Assembly (NCBI GenBank): GCA_027493775.1 | Contig: JAOSKE010000002.1 | Coordinates: 186,001-250,000, forward strand | Direction: 5' to 3' | Origin: Kiritimatiellia bacterium | Lineage (GTDB): Bacteria; Verrucomicrobiota; Kiritimatiellia; CAIVKH01 | DNA: 64,000 nucleotides | Part shown: in pieces, positions 48,182-57,695 of the stretch | Layout: every line of letters starts with the position of its first letter | Position numbering within the stretch: the stretch's first letter is position 1 | Position numbers and translations under genes: made by a program | Notes under the pieces: generated by a model | Databases searched by the model: none | Seen by the model: the letters and a program-made list of their open reading frames with translations, nothing else | What the model was told of the DNA's origin: nothing

Positions 48182-49599
48182 ATGGCACCTATCGTTGACA
48201 TTCGCACACATCCCGAAGTGGTTATCCAGCACGCACCACCGGCCTATCCGCCGCTGGAGGCTGCGCCATTTCATCCGGATCAACCCTTCCCGGAATACCA
48301 AGGCCCTGTCGGCGCACATCCGAATCCGATTTATTCCGCCGTGCGAAAGTCACTCGCTGCACTTGGATTGGATCGCGAGCGATTCGGGAAGCCGGATTGG
48401 AACCCCATCGGCGACCTCGTAAAACCGGGTGCGAGAATTGTCGTTAAACCGAACTGGGTGTTGCATCGCAACGAAGGACGCGGCGGCACGGACGAACTTA
48501 TTACGCACGCGAGCATCTTGCGTCCACTCGTGGACTATGCGTGGAAGGCGCGGCCGGCTCAAATTATTGTCGGCGACGCGCCTCTTCAAATCTGCGAATT
48601 CGATACCCTCCTCGCGCTTGGATTTGATCGCGTAGCCAAGGACTTGATCGCGCGCGGATGTCCGTTACAGGTAAAAGATTTTCGCCGAACCGTGATGCGG
48701 CGCGGCGCAACGCGAGCCGATGTTGCAAACGATCTGCAGCCGATGGACAAGTTTGTCCTCGTGGACCTCGGCGAAGAAAGTCTCCTGGAAGCAATTTCTG
48801 CGGACGCGCGAAAATTCCGTGTGACAATGTACGATCCGCGGCTGATGTGGAACAACCACCGGCCCGGCGTTCACAAATATCTCGTCGCGCGCGATATTCT
48901 CGAAGCGGACCTCGTTATCAACGCGCCGAAGATGAAGACGCATAAAAAGGCGGGCGTGACACTCGCACTGAAAAACCTGGTCGGAATCAATGGCAACAAA
49001 GAGTACCTGCCCCATCATCGTAAAGGCGCGGCGAATCGCGGGGGCGACAACTACGAGAAGGCATCGCTGCCGAAGTGGTTTCTTGAGCAGGCGCTCGACT
49101 TTGCAAATATGTATCTGCTCGGAAAGCCGCGCGCCTATCGCAAATTTTGCCTGCTCGCGTACAAAATTTTGTTTCTCGACCGTATTCGCGGAAAATCAAT
49201 GGACGTTGAGGGCGGGTGGCACGGGAATGATACGATTTGGCGAACCTGCCTTGATTTGAATCGTGTACTGCTCTACGGCGACACGGAGGGACGTCTGCAA
49301 GACACCCCGCAACGCGCGACGCTCCACATTCTCGACGGGATCATCGGAGGTGAGAACGATGGGCCCTTGCGCCCCGACCCCGTCGAGTCCGGCGCAATCC
49401 TCGCCTCGCTAAATCCCGCCGCCCTTGATTACTGCGCATCGAAGTTTATGCGGCTCAACACCGACTTCCTCTCCATTGTCAATCACGCCAGCGACCAAGG
49501 TGCTCACCCCTTGCTAACGGCCACCCCTCCCAAAGACTTCCCCGCCCGCGCCCCCGCCCCTTCAACCCCGCCCCCGGCTGGGAGTGTCTTGCGGAGTGA
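48182..49599 (+). CDS. DUF362-domain protein (probable frame break near the end)
   Basis: About 472 residues. The DUF362 core has GARIVVKPNWVLHRNEG, ELITHASILRPLVDYAWK, AQIIVGDAPLQICEFD, DILEADLVINAPKMKTHKKA and GVTLALKNLVGINGNKEYLP, ending LASLNPAALDYCASKFMRLN. DUF362 proteins often co-occur with iron-sulfur domains, but none is seen here. As read, the frame continues to 49747 with Pro-rich and then odd sequence. One missing C in the C-rich stretch 49540-49565 would give FNPAPGWECLAE and TGA at 49597-49599, a natural end; I annotate that form. ATG 48182 is chosen; ATG 48119 is possible. The molecular function is unknown. Confidence 0.78.
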
Positions 49600-49685
49600 T
49601 GACACCGAGAGGCAAGCAACGCGGTCAAAAACACGGGCCGGAAAATCTTGGATTCCTTGTTGCGAATCATCTTCAGAAGTCCATA

Positions 49686-49707
49686 CTATCGGCTTTTTGA
49701 CCGATAG
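49686..49707 (+). promoter_or_regulatory. Inverted repeat before the small-protein gene
   Basis: CTATCGG (49686-49692) and CCGATAG (49701-49707) form a perfect 7-bp inverted repeat with an 8-base loop (CTTTTTGA), ending one base before the AAGGTG ribosome site of the gene at 49719. It could be a terminator for DUF362 or an operator. The intervening 49600-49685 shows nothing else. Confidence 0.4.
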
Positions 49708-49718
49708 AAGGTGTTCCA

Positions 49719-49904
49719 ATGATCATTGCGTACATAGACCCGGGTAGCGGGAGTATTCTACTTCAGGCGCTGTTGGCCTCACTGGTGGGTGGCATCGCCA
49801 TCTTCTGGTACAAAATCAAAACGTTCTTCGGCTTTGGCAAGAAGAACGATCCGACAACGACCGAAGCGGCCGACAAACAAGAAAACGAAAACAAATCCGA
49901 ATAA
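49719..49904 (+). CDS. Conserved ~60-residue membrane protein
   Basis: A 61-residue protein with the opening MIIAYIDPGSGSILLQALLA and a single membrane helix through SLVGGIAIFWY, ending in a charged tail (KKNDPTTTEAADKQENENK). The YIDPGSGS-x-LLQ motif is shared by small proteins that I recall beside methyltransferase and phosphatase/sulfatase-like genes of cell-surface clusters; the same order occurs here. AAGGTG precedes the ATG. Only 3 bases separate it from the next gene. Function unknown. Confidence 0.8.
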   Translation: MIIAYIDPGSGSILLQALLASLVGGIAIFWYKIKTFFGFGKKNDPTTTEAADKQENENKSE

Positions 49905-49907
49905 CGA

Positions 49908-51332
49908 ATGAGTCGCGTCTCCGGTTCTTTCCGCGATCCCAGCGGGTACGTATTCACGCACGAAGGCCGCATCTTCAGGGCGCTCGATGCCGAGGCGGCT
50001 GCGCTCATCCGCGAGCTGGATGAAAAAGGCGCTCTCGCTCAGCTCATAAAATCTGGCGAATTGGTTGGAACGCGCTTCGTGGATGATGCCGCGCTCTCCA
50101 GTTCACTTGCAGCGCTCCAACCCGGCTTCGGTGCATTTGTCGAACACGACAAAATCTCGCCGATCACCTATCCTTATGAGTGGTCGCCTTCCATGCTTGC
50201 GGAAGCGGGAAAGCTCACGCTCCGCCTACAGCAAAAGCTCCTGAAGCTCGGGCTGTCGCTCAAAGATGCGACGGCCTACAACATTCAATTCGTACGCGGC
50301 AAACCGATTTTCATTGATCTGACTTCGATCGAAAAGCCAAAGCGCCTGGACCTCTGGTTTGCGCTCGGCCAGTTCAATCGAATGTTTTTGTACCCGCTCC
50401 TTCTCGCAAAATACGCTGGCTGGGACTTGCGCTCCTACTTCCTCGCCAATTTGGACGGTCGTTCGACACTGCAAGTCGGTCAGGCCTTTTCATGGCGTCG
50501 CCGCTGGAGCCCCGAGTTGTTTTTCGATGTCGGTCTTCCCTACGCACTGGAAAAGAAAGTCCGCTTTCACAAACCACCGTCTGCTGATCAAACGACTAAA
50601 AAAACGCAGGCAACCGGCTCCACGAATACTGCTGCACAAGAAATGACGCTGCGTCGCCTTGACAAGAAGCTCACCGCCCTCGTCAAGGGGGCGGGCCAAG
50701 ACACGGTTTGGAAAGATTACACGCTGATCTGCTCGTACGACGATGTTGCGGAGCAGTCAAAAAAGAAGCTCGTCAAAGAGTTTCTTACCGAGATCAAGTC
50801 TGCGGAAGTAATGGATGTTGGCTGCAACACGGGCGACTACTCGCGTATCGCAGCGGAATGCGGAGCGGCTGTTTGGGCAACGGATTTTGACGTGGGCGCT
50901 GTGGATTTAATGTTCCAGCGACTGCAAAAAGAACCGGCCTCTATCACGCCGATGGTCGTGGACATCGCCAATCCCAGTCCGGGTATCGGTTACTTGAACA
51001 CCGAGCGGGAGCCGTTTCTTGAACGAGCAAAACCCGGAGCCGTCCTTGCCCTCGCAGTGATCCACCACCTGCTCGTCGGCGCAAACCTCTCAATGGAAGC
51101 GATTCGCGATGTCTTTGCAAAACTGGCGACAAAACATCTGATTTTGGAATTCGTTCCAACAGACGATGTGATGTTCCGCAAGCTGTTGGAATTTCGCGTG
51201 AATCTTTTCGAGCACATCACATTGGGCTACTGCATCGAAGTATTTTCAAAAGACTTCGAACTCGTCCGCAAAGAATCCATCGAACACTCCCCTCGCACCT
51301 TGCTGCTTCTCAAAAACCGCAAAAGCGGTTGA
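49908..51332 (+). CDS. SAM-dependent methyltransferase, NoeA-like
   Basis: A 474-residue protein of the large NoeA-like class. The N-terminal half has SFRDPSGYVFTHEGRIFRAL, ISPITYPYEWSPSMLAEAG and LSLKDATAYNIQFVRGKPIF, then FIDLTSIEKPKRLDLWFALG. The C-terminal half is a class I methyltransferase, with SAM motif I VMDVGCNTGDYSRIAAECG, an acidic residue in WATDFDVGAVD, and LALAVIHHLLVGANL. The substrate is unknown; it may methylate a glycan or another surface component. It sits 3 bases after the small membrane protein and 114 bases before a sulfatase-like gene. That spacer holds a 7-bp inverted repeat (TCACTTT at 51396-51402, AAAGTGA at 51416-51422). Confidence 0.85.
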   Translation: MSRVSGSFRDPSGYVFTHEGRIFRALDAEAAALIRELDEKGALAQLIKSGELVGTRFVDDAALSSSLAALQPGFGAFVEHDKISPITYPYEWSPSMLAEAGKLTLRLQQKLLKLGLSLKDATAYNIQFVRGKPIFIDLTSIEKPKRLDLWFALGQFNRMFLYPLLLAKYAGWDLRSYFLANLDGRSTLQVGQAFSWRRRWSPELFFDVGLPYALEKKVRFHKPPSADQTTKKTQATGSTNTAAQEMTLRRLDKKLTALVKGAGQDTVWKDYTLICSYDDVAEQSKKKLVKEFLTEIKSAEVMDVGCNTGDYSRIAAECGAAVWATDFDVGAVDLMFQRLQKEPASITPMVVDIANPSPGIGYLNTEREPFLERAKPGAVLALAVIHHLLVGANLSMEAIRDVFAKLATKHLILEFVPTDDVMFRKLLEFRVNLFEHITLGYCIEVFSKDFELVRKESIEHSPRTLLLLKNRKSG

Positions 51333-51446
51333 GAAAAGCGTTTTGTAACGGGCAATGGAAGAAGCGCACAAAGCGGCGTGCGCGAAATCCGCTTGTCACT
51401 TTTTTTTCAGTTGTTAAAGTGATGGCATCAATCATCTGGACCGATT

Positions 51447-53003
51447 TTGCAGGCACTAAACACAGCCAACCCAATCCAACGAACACGCATCTGGCACCCC
51501 CTCGCCTTCGCGGTTCAGCCCATCTTGGCGCTCTACGCGGCAAACAATACCCTCATCTCACCGCACGCGCTTATTCGTCCGACACTCGTCCTTGTTTTGG
51601 GAACGCTCCTTCTCTGGATTGTTCTTCGCCTAATTCTTCGCTCCAATGAAAAGTCCGCGCTGTTAACGAGCCTGCTTGTTTTCGGTTTTTTCTTCTGGGG
51701 CCACTTCGTTGATCGCATCATTCCGACGGCACAGGCGTCACACACGACACTCTATTTCATCGGCTATTGTATTGTCCTCCTCGGACTGGTCGCTGCGATT
51801 TGCCTTCTGAAATCAACGCGGGCCTCGACCAAATTCTTTCATGTGGCTGGCGGAATGCTTTTGTTATTTGCGCTGGTCAGCCTCGCTATCGGCAGCGCAC
51901 AAAGCACGAAAGAAATCGGCATTCGACATTCCACAAAACGGGCTCGCGCATGGGACGCGGTTAACATCGCCCAAACGAATAAGCGCGATGTTGTGGTGAT
52001 CCTCCTCGATGCGTATCCGCGCTCCGACGTGCTGCGGGATGATTATCACGTGGATAACGCCCCATTTCTCGATGCCTTGAGCGCGCGTGGATTTAATGTT
52101 TCGTCAAACAGCTTATCGAATTACGACAAGACACTATGGTCGGTCGGGTCCATGTTGAACGGCGCTTACCTCGACAAGTTTTTGCCGATGGGGAAAACCA
52201 AAAGCGCCAGCTTGTCGGCGCTCGTTGATCGCTTCCAGCACAGCCGCGTCTTCCGGCTTTTTTCAAGGCATCGTTATACGCTTTATGCGTTTGAAACCGG
52301 ATTTGATAACGCCGACATGCGCGATTCTGTGAACTATTTTATCCGCCCCCATACCTGGGGGACGGAATTCGAGTCGCTACTTATCCAAATGACGCCCATC
52401 CCGCAGATTTACACAAAACTTTCGGGCAACAATTTTCTCTACGAAAAGCATCGTAACCGTATTCATTTTGTTCACGACCAAGTGATTGATTTGGCCAAAC
52501 GCAACAGCAAATCTCCTCGCTTCATCTGGACTCACATGAATCTCCCGCACGATCCGATTATTTTTGATGCAGACGGCGGGCCGCGACAAATTCGGAAACT
52601 TTTTATGTGGGGAGGCCTTCCTCCGGCGAATCTTACGTGGGATGAATATGCAGCCCTATACGGCGAACAACTCACCTATCTCCACAGACTTGTGCTCGAA
52701 ATGTTGGACGCGTTCTTGTCGCAGCCCCCCGAGAAGCGCCCCATCATTGTTCTCTTTTCCGATCATGGGGCGGGAAATCTTCCAAACGGCGCTGGCTGCG
52801 CTGATCATTTTAAAAACTTGTGTGCGGTCTATGTGCCGCCTTCGATGGAATGGACCCCGCCAGAACCGATGATTTTAGTTGATCTATTTCCCTCGATCAT
52901 CAACATGATGGCAGAGCCGGGGGCGCCCATCTCGCTCTCAAGCGAAACACGCCTCTATAGCGTCAACTGGGATCATCCTTATATAGCCGACGAGTGCGAG
53001 TGA
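51447..53003 (+). CDS. Membrane sulfatase-like hydrolase/transferase
   Basis: A 518-residue protein. Residues about 20-155 hold four or five membrane helices (LVLVLGTLLLWIVLRLIL, TLYFIGYCIVLLGLVAAICL, HVAGGMLLLFALVSLAIGSA). The outer domain is alkaline-phosphatase/sulfatase-like: DVVVILLDAYPRSDVLRDDY (metal Asp), TLWSVGSMLNGAYL, IWTHMNLPHDPIIF and PIIVLFSDHGAGNLP (metal Asp-His). The catalytic Cys/Ser position lies near SNSLSNYDKT and is not a standard sulfatase CxPxR. The layout resembles phosphoethanolamine or glycerol-phosphate transferases. The start is TTG 51447; no better start is visible. It probably modifies the glycan on the outer face of the membrane. Confidence 0.8.
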   Translation: MQALNTANPIQRTRIWHPLAFAVQPILALYAANNTLISPHALIRPTLVLVLGTLLLWIVLRLILRSNEKSALLTSLLVFGFFFWGHFVDRIIPTAQASHTTLYFIGYCIVLLGLVAAICLLKSTRASTKFFHVAGGMLLLFALVSLAIGSAQSTKEIGIRHSTKRARAWDAVNIAQTNKRDVVVILLDAYPRSDVLRDDYHVDNAPFLDALSARGFNVSSNSLSNYDKTLWSVGSMLNGAYLDKFLPMGKTKSASLSALVDRFQHSRVFRLFSRHRYTLYAFETGFDNADMRDSVNYFIRPHTWGTEFESLLIQMTPIPQIYTKLSGNNFLYEKHRNRIHFVHDQVIDLAKRNSKSPRFIWTHMNLPHDPIIFDADGGPRQIRKLFMWGGLPPANLTWDEYAALYGEQLTYLHRLVLEMLDAFLSQPPEKRPIIVLFSDHGAGNLPNGAGCADHFKNLCAVYVPPSMEWTPPEPMILVDLFPSIINMMAEPGAPISLSSETRLYSVNWDHPYIADECE

Positions 53004-53186
53004 AAGTCTCCGATTCACGCTAAAAATGATGGCGTCCAGCGGGCGACACAGATTCCGCATTCGGCGTCCCACATCAAAAAGACAAGCGTCCGGGGATTTT
53101 CGGCGTTCATTTTTATTGAACTATTTGCATAGTGGCGCACGAAAGGGCCGATATACAAAAGCAGAGCCATCGCCCAGTGGATTAAT

Positions 53187-54326
53187 ATGTCGCTCAACAA
53201 ACCTAATTCGTCGCCTGTGCTGTCGCGTGTGCTATTTCTGGCACAGCGCGACGAGTATGGCGAATTTGCCCGCTACACAGCGGATTTAGCCAAGGCATGG
53301 CAACCGGCCACAATTCCCACCGTTTGGATTGAAGCGGACGCTCCATCGGTTGATTTCGGCGATATCCCCACGGAAACAATCGCGCGCTTCAACTCATTCG
53401 GAGCGGCGAAACTTGCGCGCAAGATGCGCTCGCTAAATCCGCAAGTTGTCGTATCAGTCGGGGCGCGGGCGGGCCAAGTCGGCGCATCTGCTGCGCGGCA
53501 GGCAGGAGTGAAGCAAACAGTCCACGTGGCCCTGTCAGACTTAATTTATACCGATTACAATCTGCGTCGGGTCATTCAAAACTATTTACGATTGCGCTCA
53601 ATCATTCGGCACACGGATCGTCTCGTTTTCCCAACCTACGGCAACCGCTACCAGCTTCTGCTCCGTGGATGGGCGCCGGAAAAAAAGATGTATCTGCTCC
53701 CGGCAACGTTTGATTCACGAGAATGTCCGCCGGATGCAAAAATCGCGGAACTGAAGCAAATTGACGCGATTCCTGCCTCAACGTGTCGAGTGGTCTATGC
53801 CGGCCCACTGCGCGAACGAGCGCGCTTGGACTGGTTGCTCCGCGCGTGGTCGCTAGTGGAGGCGAGTCAACGAGACGCGCACCTGACGATTGTAGGCACG
53901 GGCCCATGTGAACGTGCGCTGCGGAACCAAGCAAGTTGCCTCAATCTCAAGCGCTGCCAAGTCATACAGCCTCAGCGCTCTTTCATTGAATACGTTGCCG
54001 TGGCAGATATTGTCGCGATAACGAGCCTCTATGAGACTCATACTCGACTCCCTCTTGCGGCAATGGGTTGTAAGAAACCAATTGTGGCGATGAACAGCGA
54101 TGGCATCCGGGAAGCGCTTCGCAATGGGAAAGATGCGCAATTGGTGGAGGTGGGTGATGTTTCACGTTTTGCATCTGCGCTGATGGAGCTGATTCAAAAC
54201 CCGCAGCGACGCAGTGAGTTGGCACAGGCAGGCCGTGACCGAATCACGCATTTCGGCCCCGAAGCATTTCAAAGAGACGCACTCCGCCTGCTCGCCTCGC
54301 TCACCGGAACGGGAGGCGCACCGTGA
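53187..54326 (+). CDS. Glycosyltransferase family 4-like protein
   Basis: A 379-residue GT-B glycosyltransferase. The N-terminal domain starts VLSRVLFLAQRDEYGEFARY. The C-terminal nucleotide-binding half has CRVVYAGPLRERARLDWLLR, AHLTIVGTGPCERALRNQA, VAVADIVAITSLYETHTRLP and LAAMGCKKPIVAMNSDGIRE. The E-x7-E-like motif reads ETHTRLPLAAMG, with the second Glu missing, so activity is likely but atypical. It overlaps the next gene by 4 bases (GTGA), inside the polysaccharide operon. The 183-bp gap before it shows no convincing gene. Confidence 0.85.
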   Translation: MSLNKPNSSPVLSRVLFLAQRDEYGEFARYTADLAKAWQPATIPTVWIEADAPSVDFGDIPTETIARFNSFGAAKLARKMRSLNPQVVVSVGARAGQVGASAARQAGVKQTVHVALSDLIYTDYNLRRVIQNYLRLRSIIRHTDRLVFPTYGNRYQLLLRGWAPEKKMYLLPATFDSRECPPDAKIAELKQIDAIPASTCRVVYAGPLRERARLDWLLRAWSLVEASQRDAHLTIVGTGPCERALRNQASCLNLKRCQVIQPQRSFIEYVAVADIVAITSLYETHTRLPLAAMGCKKPIVAMNSDGIREALRNGKDAQLVEVGDVSRFASALMELIQNPQRRSELAQAGRDRITHFGPEAFQRDALRLLASLTGTGGAP

Positions 54327-55456
54327 ATCCCGCGTGTCCTCGATTACTTCATGTGATGGATTTTGATGGGCCAGGCGGTGGCCCGCAATCGCTCATTACG
54401 CAACTAGAGACGTTGAAGCATCGCTATGTTCAATCTGTTGCGTATGGAGGCAAGGGGCGGCTGGCAGCGTATTGCGAAGAACACAAAATTCCGCACTATC
54501 AACTTCTCTTCCATCGTAAATGGCTCCTCTGGATCGGGGCGCTCCAGTTATGGTTCACCTTAATACGTCTCCGGCCCGATATTCTTATTCTTCACTCGCC
54601 GATGACGGGGGCGCTGGGCGCCGTGCTCGGCTGGATGGCGCGTGTGCCCCGCCGGGTGTATATCGCGAGATGGCCGACTTTCTATGCCAACTTTGATCTG
54701 TTGCGATGCATCCGCAACCACGCCGCACAATACTTCGTGTGCAGATTTAGCCACCGGATAATCTGTCTAACGGAAAGCAGTCGCTATCAATATCTCATCC
54801 GCCGCGCCGCGCCCGACGAACGCTTCGTTGTCGTTCCCAACGCAATGACTTTCGCTGGCGCTCCAAAACCCGAGCGCGTCGAAGCGCTCCGCAAGCAATA
54901 TGGATTTGACCGCCACACGTACAACGTCGTTAGCATCGGACGCCTTTATGAACAGAAACGCATAGATTGGTTGCTCACCAGTTGGCAGCGCGTAATTCAA
55001 TCTGAGCCGAACGCGCATTTATGGATCGTGGGGCATGGGCCCAAACGCGATGAATGGCACCGGCTCGCTGAGTCTCTACAGATTCAAGAGAGGATCACCT
55101 GGATCGAAAAACAAGATTTCACCGGCGCAGAGTTCATCGCTGCAGGCGATATCTTTGTCCATACCGCACTCTTTGAGACGTTCGGCAATGTAATTTTAGA
55201 GGCGATGCAGGCGGGGATCCCGATCACAGCGACGGATGTGGACGGGCCAAAAAACATTGTCACCAATGACCACGAAGGTTTTTTGACACCGCCGGGCGAG
55301 CCCGATGCTTTCGCAGACGCCCTGCTCCGATTGATGGCACAACCGGAACTCCGCAAGCGCTTTGGTCAGGCCGGACTGGAAACATCGCGCCACTATCTGC
55401 CCGAGCGCATCGCGCCACGCCTGCTGGCCGCCTTGGAATTCAAGGCCGGTGAATAA
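54323..55456 (+). CDS. Glycosyltransferase family 4
   Basis: A 377-residue GT4 enzyme. The N-terminal domain opens CPRLLHVMDFDGPGGGPQSL, with the Gly-rich acceptor loop. The C-terminal domain shows VVSIGRLYEQKRIDWLLTSW, AHLWIVGHGPKRDEWHRLAE, EFIAAGDIFVHTALFETFGN and VILEAMQAGIPITATDVDGP. The last two contain the E-x7-E motif (ETFGNVILE) of retaining GT4 enzymes. It overlaps the preceding glycosyltransferase by 4 bases and begins with GTG. It should transfer one sugar in repeat-unit assembly on the cytoplasmic side. Confidence 0.9.
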   Translation: MNPACPRLLHVMDFDGPGGGPQSLITQLETLKHRYVQSVAYGGKGRLAAYCEEHKIPHYQLLFHRKWLLWIGALQLWFTLIRLRPDILILHSPMTGALGAVLGWMARVPRRVYIARWPTFYANFDLLRCIRNHAAQYFVCRFSHRIICLTESSRYQYLIRRAAPDERFVVVPNAMTFAGAPKPERVEALRKQYGFDRHTYNVVSIGRLYEQKRIDWLLTSWQRVIQSEPNAHLWIVGHGPKRDEWHRLAESLQIQERITWIEKQDFTGAEFIAAGDIFVHTALFETFGNVILEAMQAGIPITATDVDGPKNIVTNDHEGFLTPPGEPDAFADALLRLMAQPELRKRFGQAGLETSRHYLPERIAPRLLAALEFKAGE

Positions 55457-55513
55457 CCGCGATTGTCCGCCTTTACCGGGCAGCAAATTCTCGTTAGGGT
55501 CTTTGACGTGCTT

Positions 55514-56299
55514 ATGAAATCGGCCATCGTGCGCAAACTCGCATCATTGCAAAAATATCGTCGTCTTTTCATTGATTGGCGAACAGTCGCTTTTATGCGC
55601 TATCGCCAGGAGAAGCCCGCAGAACCGACGCGATTGCGGATGCGCAACGGCAAGGCTATATGGTTTCGTCCCAGATTTGACCCAGTAGCCTTGGGCGAAA
55701 TTTTTGTCGCCGAGAGCTATGGGGAATTTCTATTAACCGCAACGCCAAAGCGCATTTGGGATATTGGCGGAAACATCGGCTGTTTCGCAATCTGGATGTT
55801 ACTTCGCAACCCTGGCGCACAAATTACCTCGTTTGAACCGTGCGAAGACACTTTTGATATCCTCACAAAGAATCGCGAGGAGTGGAAGGACTGCGCGTGG
55901 GATATCCGACCCTTCGGCCTCTCTGATCGCGACGAGACGGTTTCCGCTTTTGTTCCTTTTGAATCCTACGGCCAGACAAGCCGCCACGCGGCAAATGGAA
56001 TCCCAACCCAACTGACGCTACGAAATATCGCTACGGTCTGGGCGGAAGAAGGTCGCCCCGATATTGATCTATTGAAAATAGATTGTGAAGGCGACGAGTA
56101 TGAAATTCTCGCTGCTATTCCTGATGAAATGTGGAAGTCCGTGTCAGCCCTCGTTATCGAAGTACATCCGCGCATGGACAAGTCGCCAGATGAGTTGAAA
56201 TCTCGTTTGGAGGCACACGGCTTTTGCGTGGTAGTTGGACATATCAACTCTGATCTGTGGTTCGCAGAGGCAAGGTCCTCTGCTAAATCGCCCCCGTGA
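55514..56299 (+). CDS. FkbM-family methyltransferase (first)
   Basis: A 261-residue class I methyltransferase of the FkbM family, typically O-methylating sugars in surface polysaccharides. SAM motif I is RIWDIGGNIGCFAIWMLL, then ITSFEPCEDTFDILTKNREE and the family-typical IDLLKIDCEGDEYEILAAIP. The acidic ligands look intact. ATG 55514 follows the preceding glycosyltransferase by 57 bases; an in-frame TTG at 55463 is also possible. A second FkbM protein lies two genes downstream. Confidence 0.85.
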   Translation: MKSAIVRKLASLQKYRRLFIDWRTVAFMRYRQEKPAEPTRLRMRNGKAIWFRPRFDPVALGEIFVAESYGEFLLTATPKRIWDIGGNIGCFAIWMLLRNPGAQITSFEPCEDTFDILTKNREEWKDCAWDIRPFGLSDRDETVSAFVPFESYGQTSRHAANGIPTQLTLRNIATVWAEEGRPDIDLLKIDCEGDEYEILAAIPDEMWKSVSALVIEVHPRMDKSPDELKSRLEAHGFCVVVGHINSDLWFAEARSSAKSPP

Positions 56300-56330
56300 T
56301 CACTTCGGCTCACAGAGCGTGATCAGCGCA

Positions 56331-57695
56331 ATGAATCAACTGGTTCATTTATTCCATCGCATTCGAACAGCAGCGCTACCCTTGGCGTTTGCAATGCCGG
56401 TGGTACGCCTGCTCGGTTTCGTCATCGTCACTGCGTATGCACTGCGCACACTGAATCCGGGCGATATGGGGCTATGGTATGTCCTTCAGCAAATCGCGAG
56501 TCTAAGCGCCGCCATAGAACTCGGCTTCGGCGCTACGGTTGGGCGGCACGCGAGTTATTACGCTGCGGGGAGTGAGGAAGTTCCTACCTTCGGACTTGCT
56601 GCCAAACTTACGGCCAACTCCAGCCCACGCTTCGACTTGCTCGCCGGCTTGGTATCCGCCTGCCGACGTCTCTATTCCTATTTTGGCGCAGCCTCTGTCA
56701 TCCTGGCCCTTGTCGCAGGTGGACTTTGGCTCACACATGGAGAGGCCTCCATGCTGCAGACTCGCTCACAATTCGCTGCCTATGTCTTGATGGCATTCGG
56801 AGCGGGCTTCAATCTTTTCGGTCTATACTGGCTGGCCATCTTGCTCGGCATCAACCAACCGCGAAACTATTACGCGTTTATGATCGTCGGGCTGCTCGTG
56901 AATTACAGCATTGCCCTGCTGGGTCTCTGGTCGGGACTGGGTGTCGCCGCGCTGGCATCGGGATATGTCATTTGGAATATCGTTCCGCGTGTGTTGGCCC
57001 GACACAAAATTCTGCGCACAATTCCCGCATCTACATGGGCTCACGTCAAACGCGCGCGGCTTGCCACCATCTGGCCCATTACGTGGCGCGGTGGACTGGC
57101 GACGCTAAGCTCCAGTTTTACCATCCCGATCACGACCGTCATCTGCGCACGGGTGGCTGATCTGGACACAGCCGGGAGCTACGGGCTTTGCATGCAAATT
57201 GCGCTGCTCATTCATGTTCTCGCCGCCTCGTGGCAATCGGTCAAATTACCGCTCATTGCACAATGGCAAGCGCAACACCGTTTCAGCGATATTCGCCGCC
57301 TCTGTCGTCAACGGATGGCTCTTTCTCTCCTCACGTATGCGGCTGCCGCAGCAGCCATCATCGCCTTGGGTCCGTGGGTGTTGAGTCTGATCGGATCACG
57401 CACTCCTCCCCTGCCGACTGCGCAATGGATCGCGCTGATGTTCGTCGTGGGTTTGGATTTATGGGTTGGTCTCCACTCGGCCGCGCTCCTCACAGAAAAC
57501 CGCGTTCCACACCTTGCGCCCTTCGTGGTTAGTGCATTAATTTCAGCGCCGTTGGCATGGTTTTTAGGCCGCCTGTGGGGAGTATGGGGTCTTCTCGCAG
57601 CACCTGCCATTGCCCAAATAACGTGGAGCTATTGGTGGACTCCCATGTTGTTTTGGCGCAGAGTCTCCCGCAAACGAGAACTTGAAAATGCTTGA
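56331..57695 (+). CDS. Polysaccharide flippase (Wzx/MOP superfamily-like)
   Basis: A 454-residue integral membrane protein with about 12 hydrophobic segments, including PLAFAMPVVRLLGFVIVTAY at the start, MIVGLLVNYSIALLGLWSGL, LATLSSSFTIPITTVICARV and LWGVWGLLAAPAIAQITWSY near the end. The pattern of repeated helices with LGFGATVGRH near residue 65 fits Wzx-type lipid-linked oligosaccharide flippases of the MOP family. It would carry the repeat unit to the periplasmic side. The stop overlaps the next gene's TTG start by 4 bases (TTGA). Confidence 0.82.
   Translation: MNQLVHLFHRIRTAALPLAFAMPVVRLLGFVIVTAYALRTLNPGDMGLWYVLQQIASLSAAIELGFGATVGRHASYYAAGSEEVPTFGLAAKLTANSSPRFDLLAGLVSACRRLYSYFGAASVILALVAGGLWLTHGEASMLQTRSQFAAYVLMAFGAGFNLFGLYWLAILLGINQPRNYYAFMIVGLLVNYSIALLGLWSGLGVAALASGYVIWNIVPRVLARHKILRTIPASTWAHVKRARLATIWPITWRGGLATLSSSFTIPITTVICARVADLDTAGSYGLCMQIALLIHVLAASWQSVKLPLIAQWQAQHRFSDIRRLCRQRMALSLLTYAAAAAAIIALGPWVLSLIGSRTPPLPTAQWIALMFVVGLDLWVGLHSAALLTENRVPHLAPFVVSALISAPLAWFLGRLWGVWGLLAAPAIAQITWSYWWTPMLFWRRVSRKRELENA

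Noticed and set aside
49540-49575. C-rich stretch as a real proline-rich domain of the DUF362 protein
   Set aside because: A one-base change gives a family-like ending, and C-runs are short by one elsewhere in this window.
53015-53200. A 61-codon minus-strand frame (hydrophobic start) in the gap before the first GT4
   Set aside because: No ribosome site and no family signature, and it runs antisense into the glycosyltransferase start; I cannot support it.
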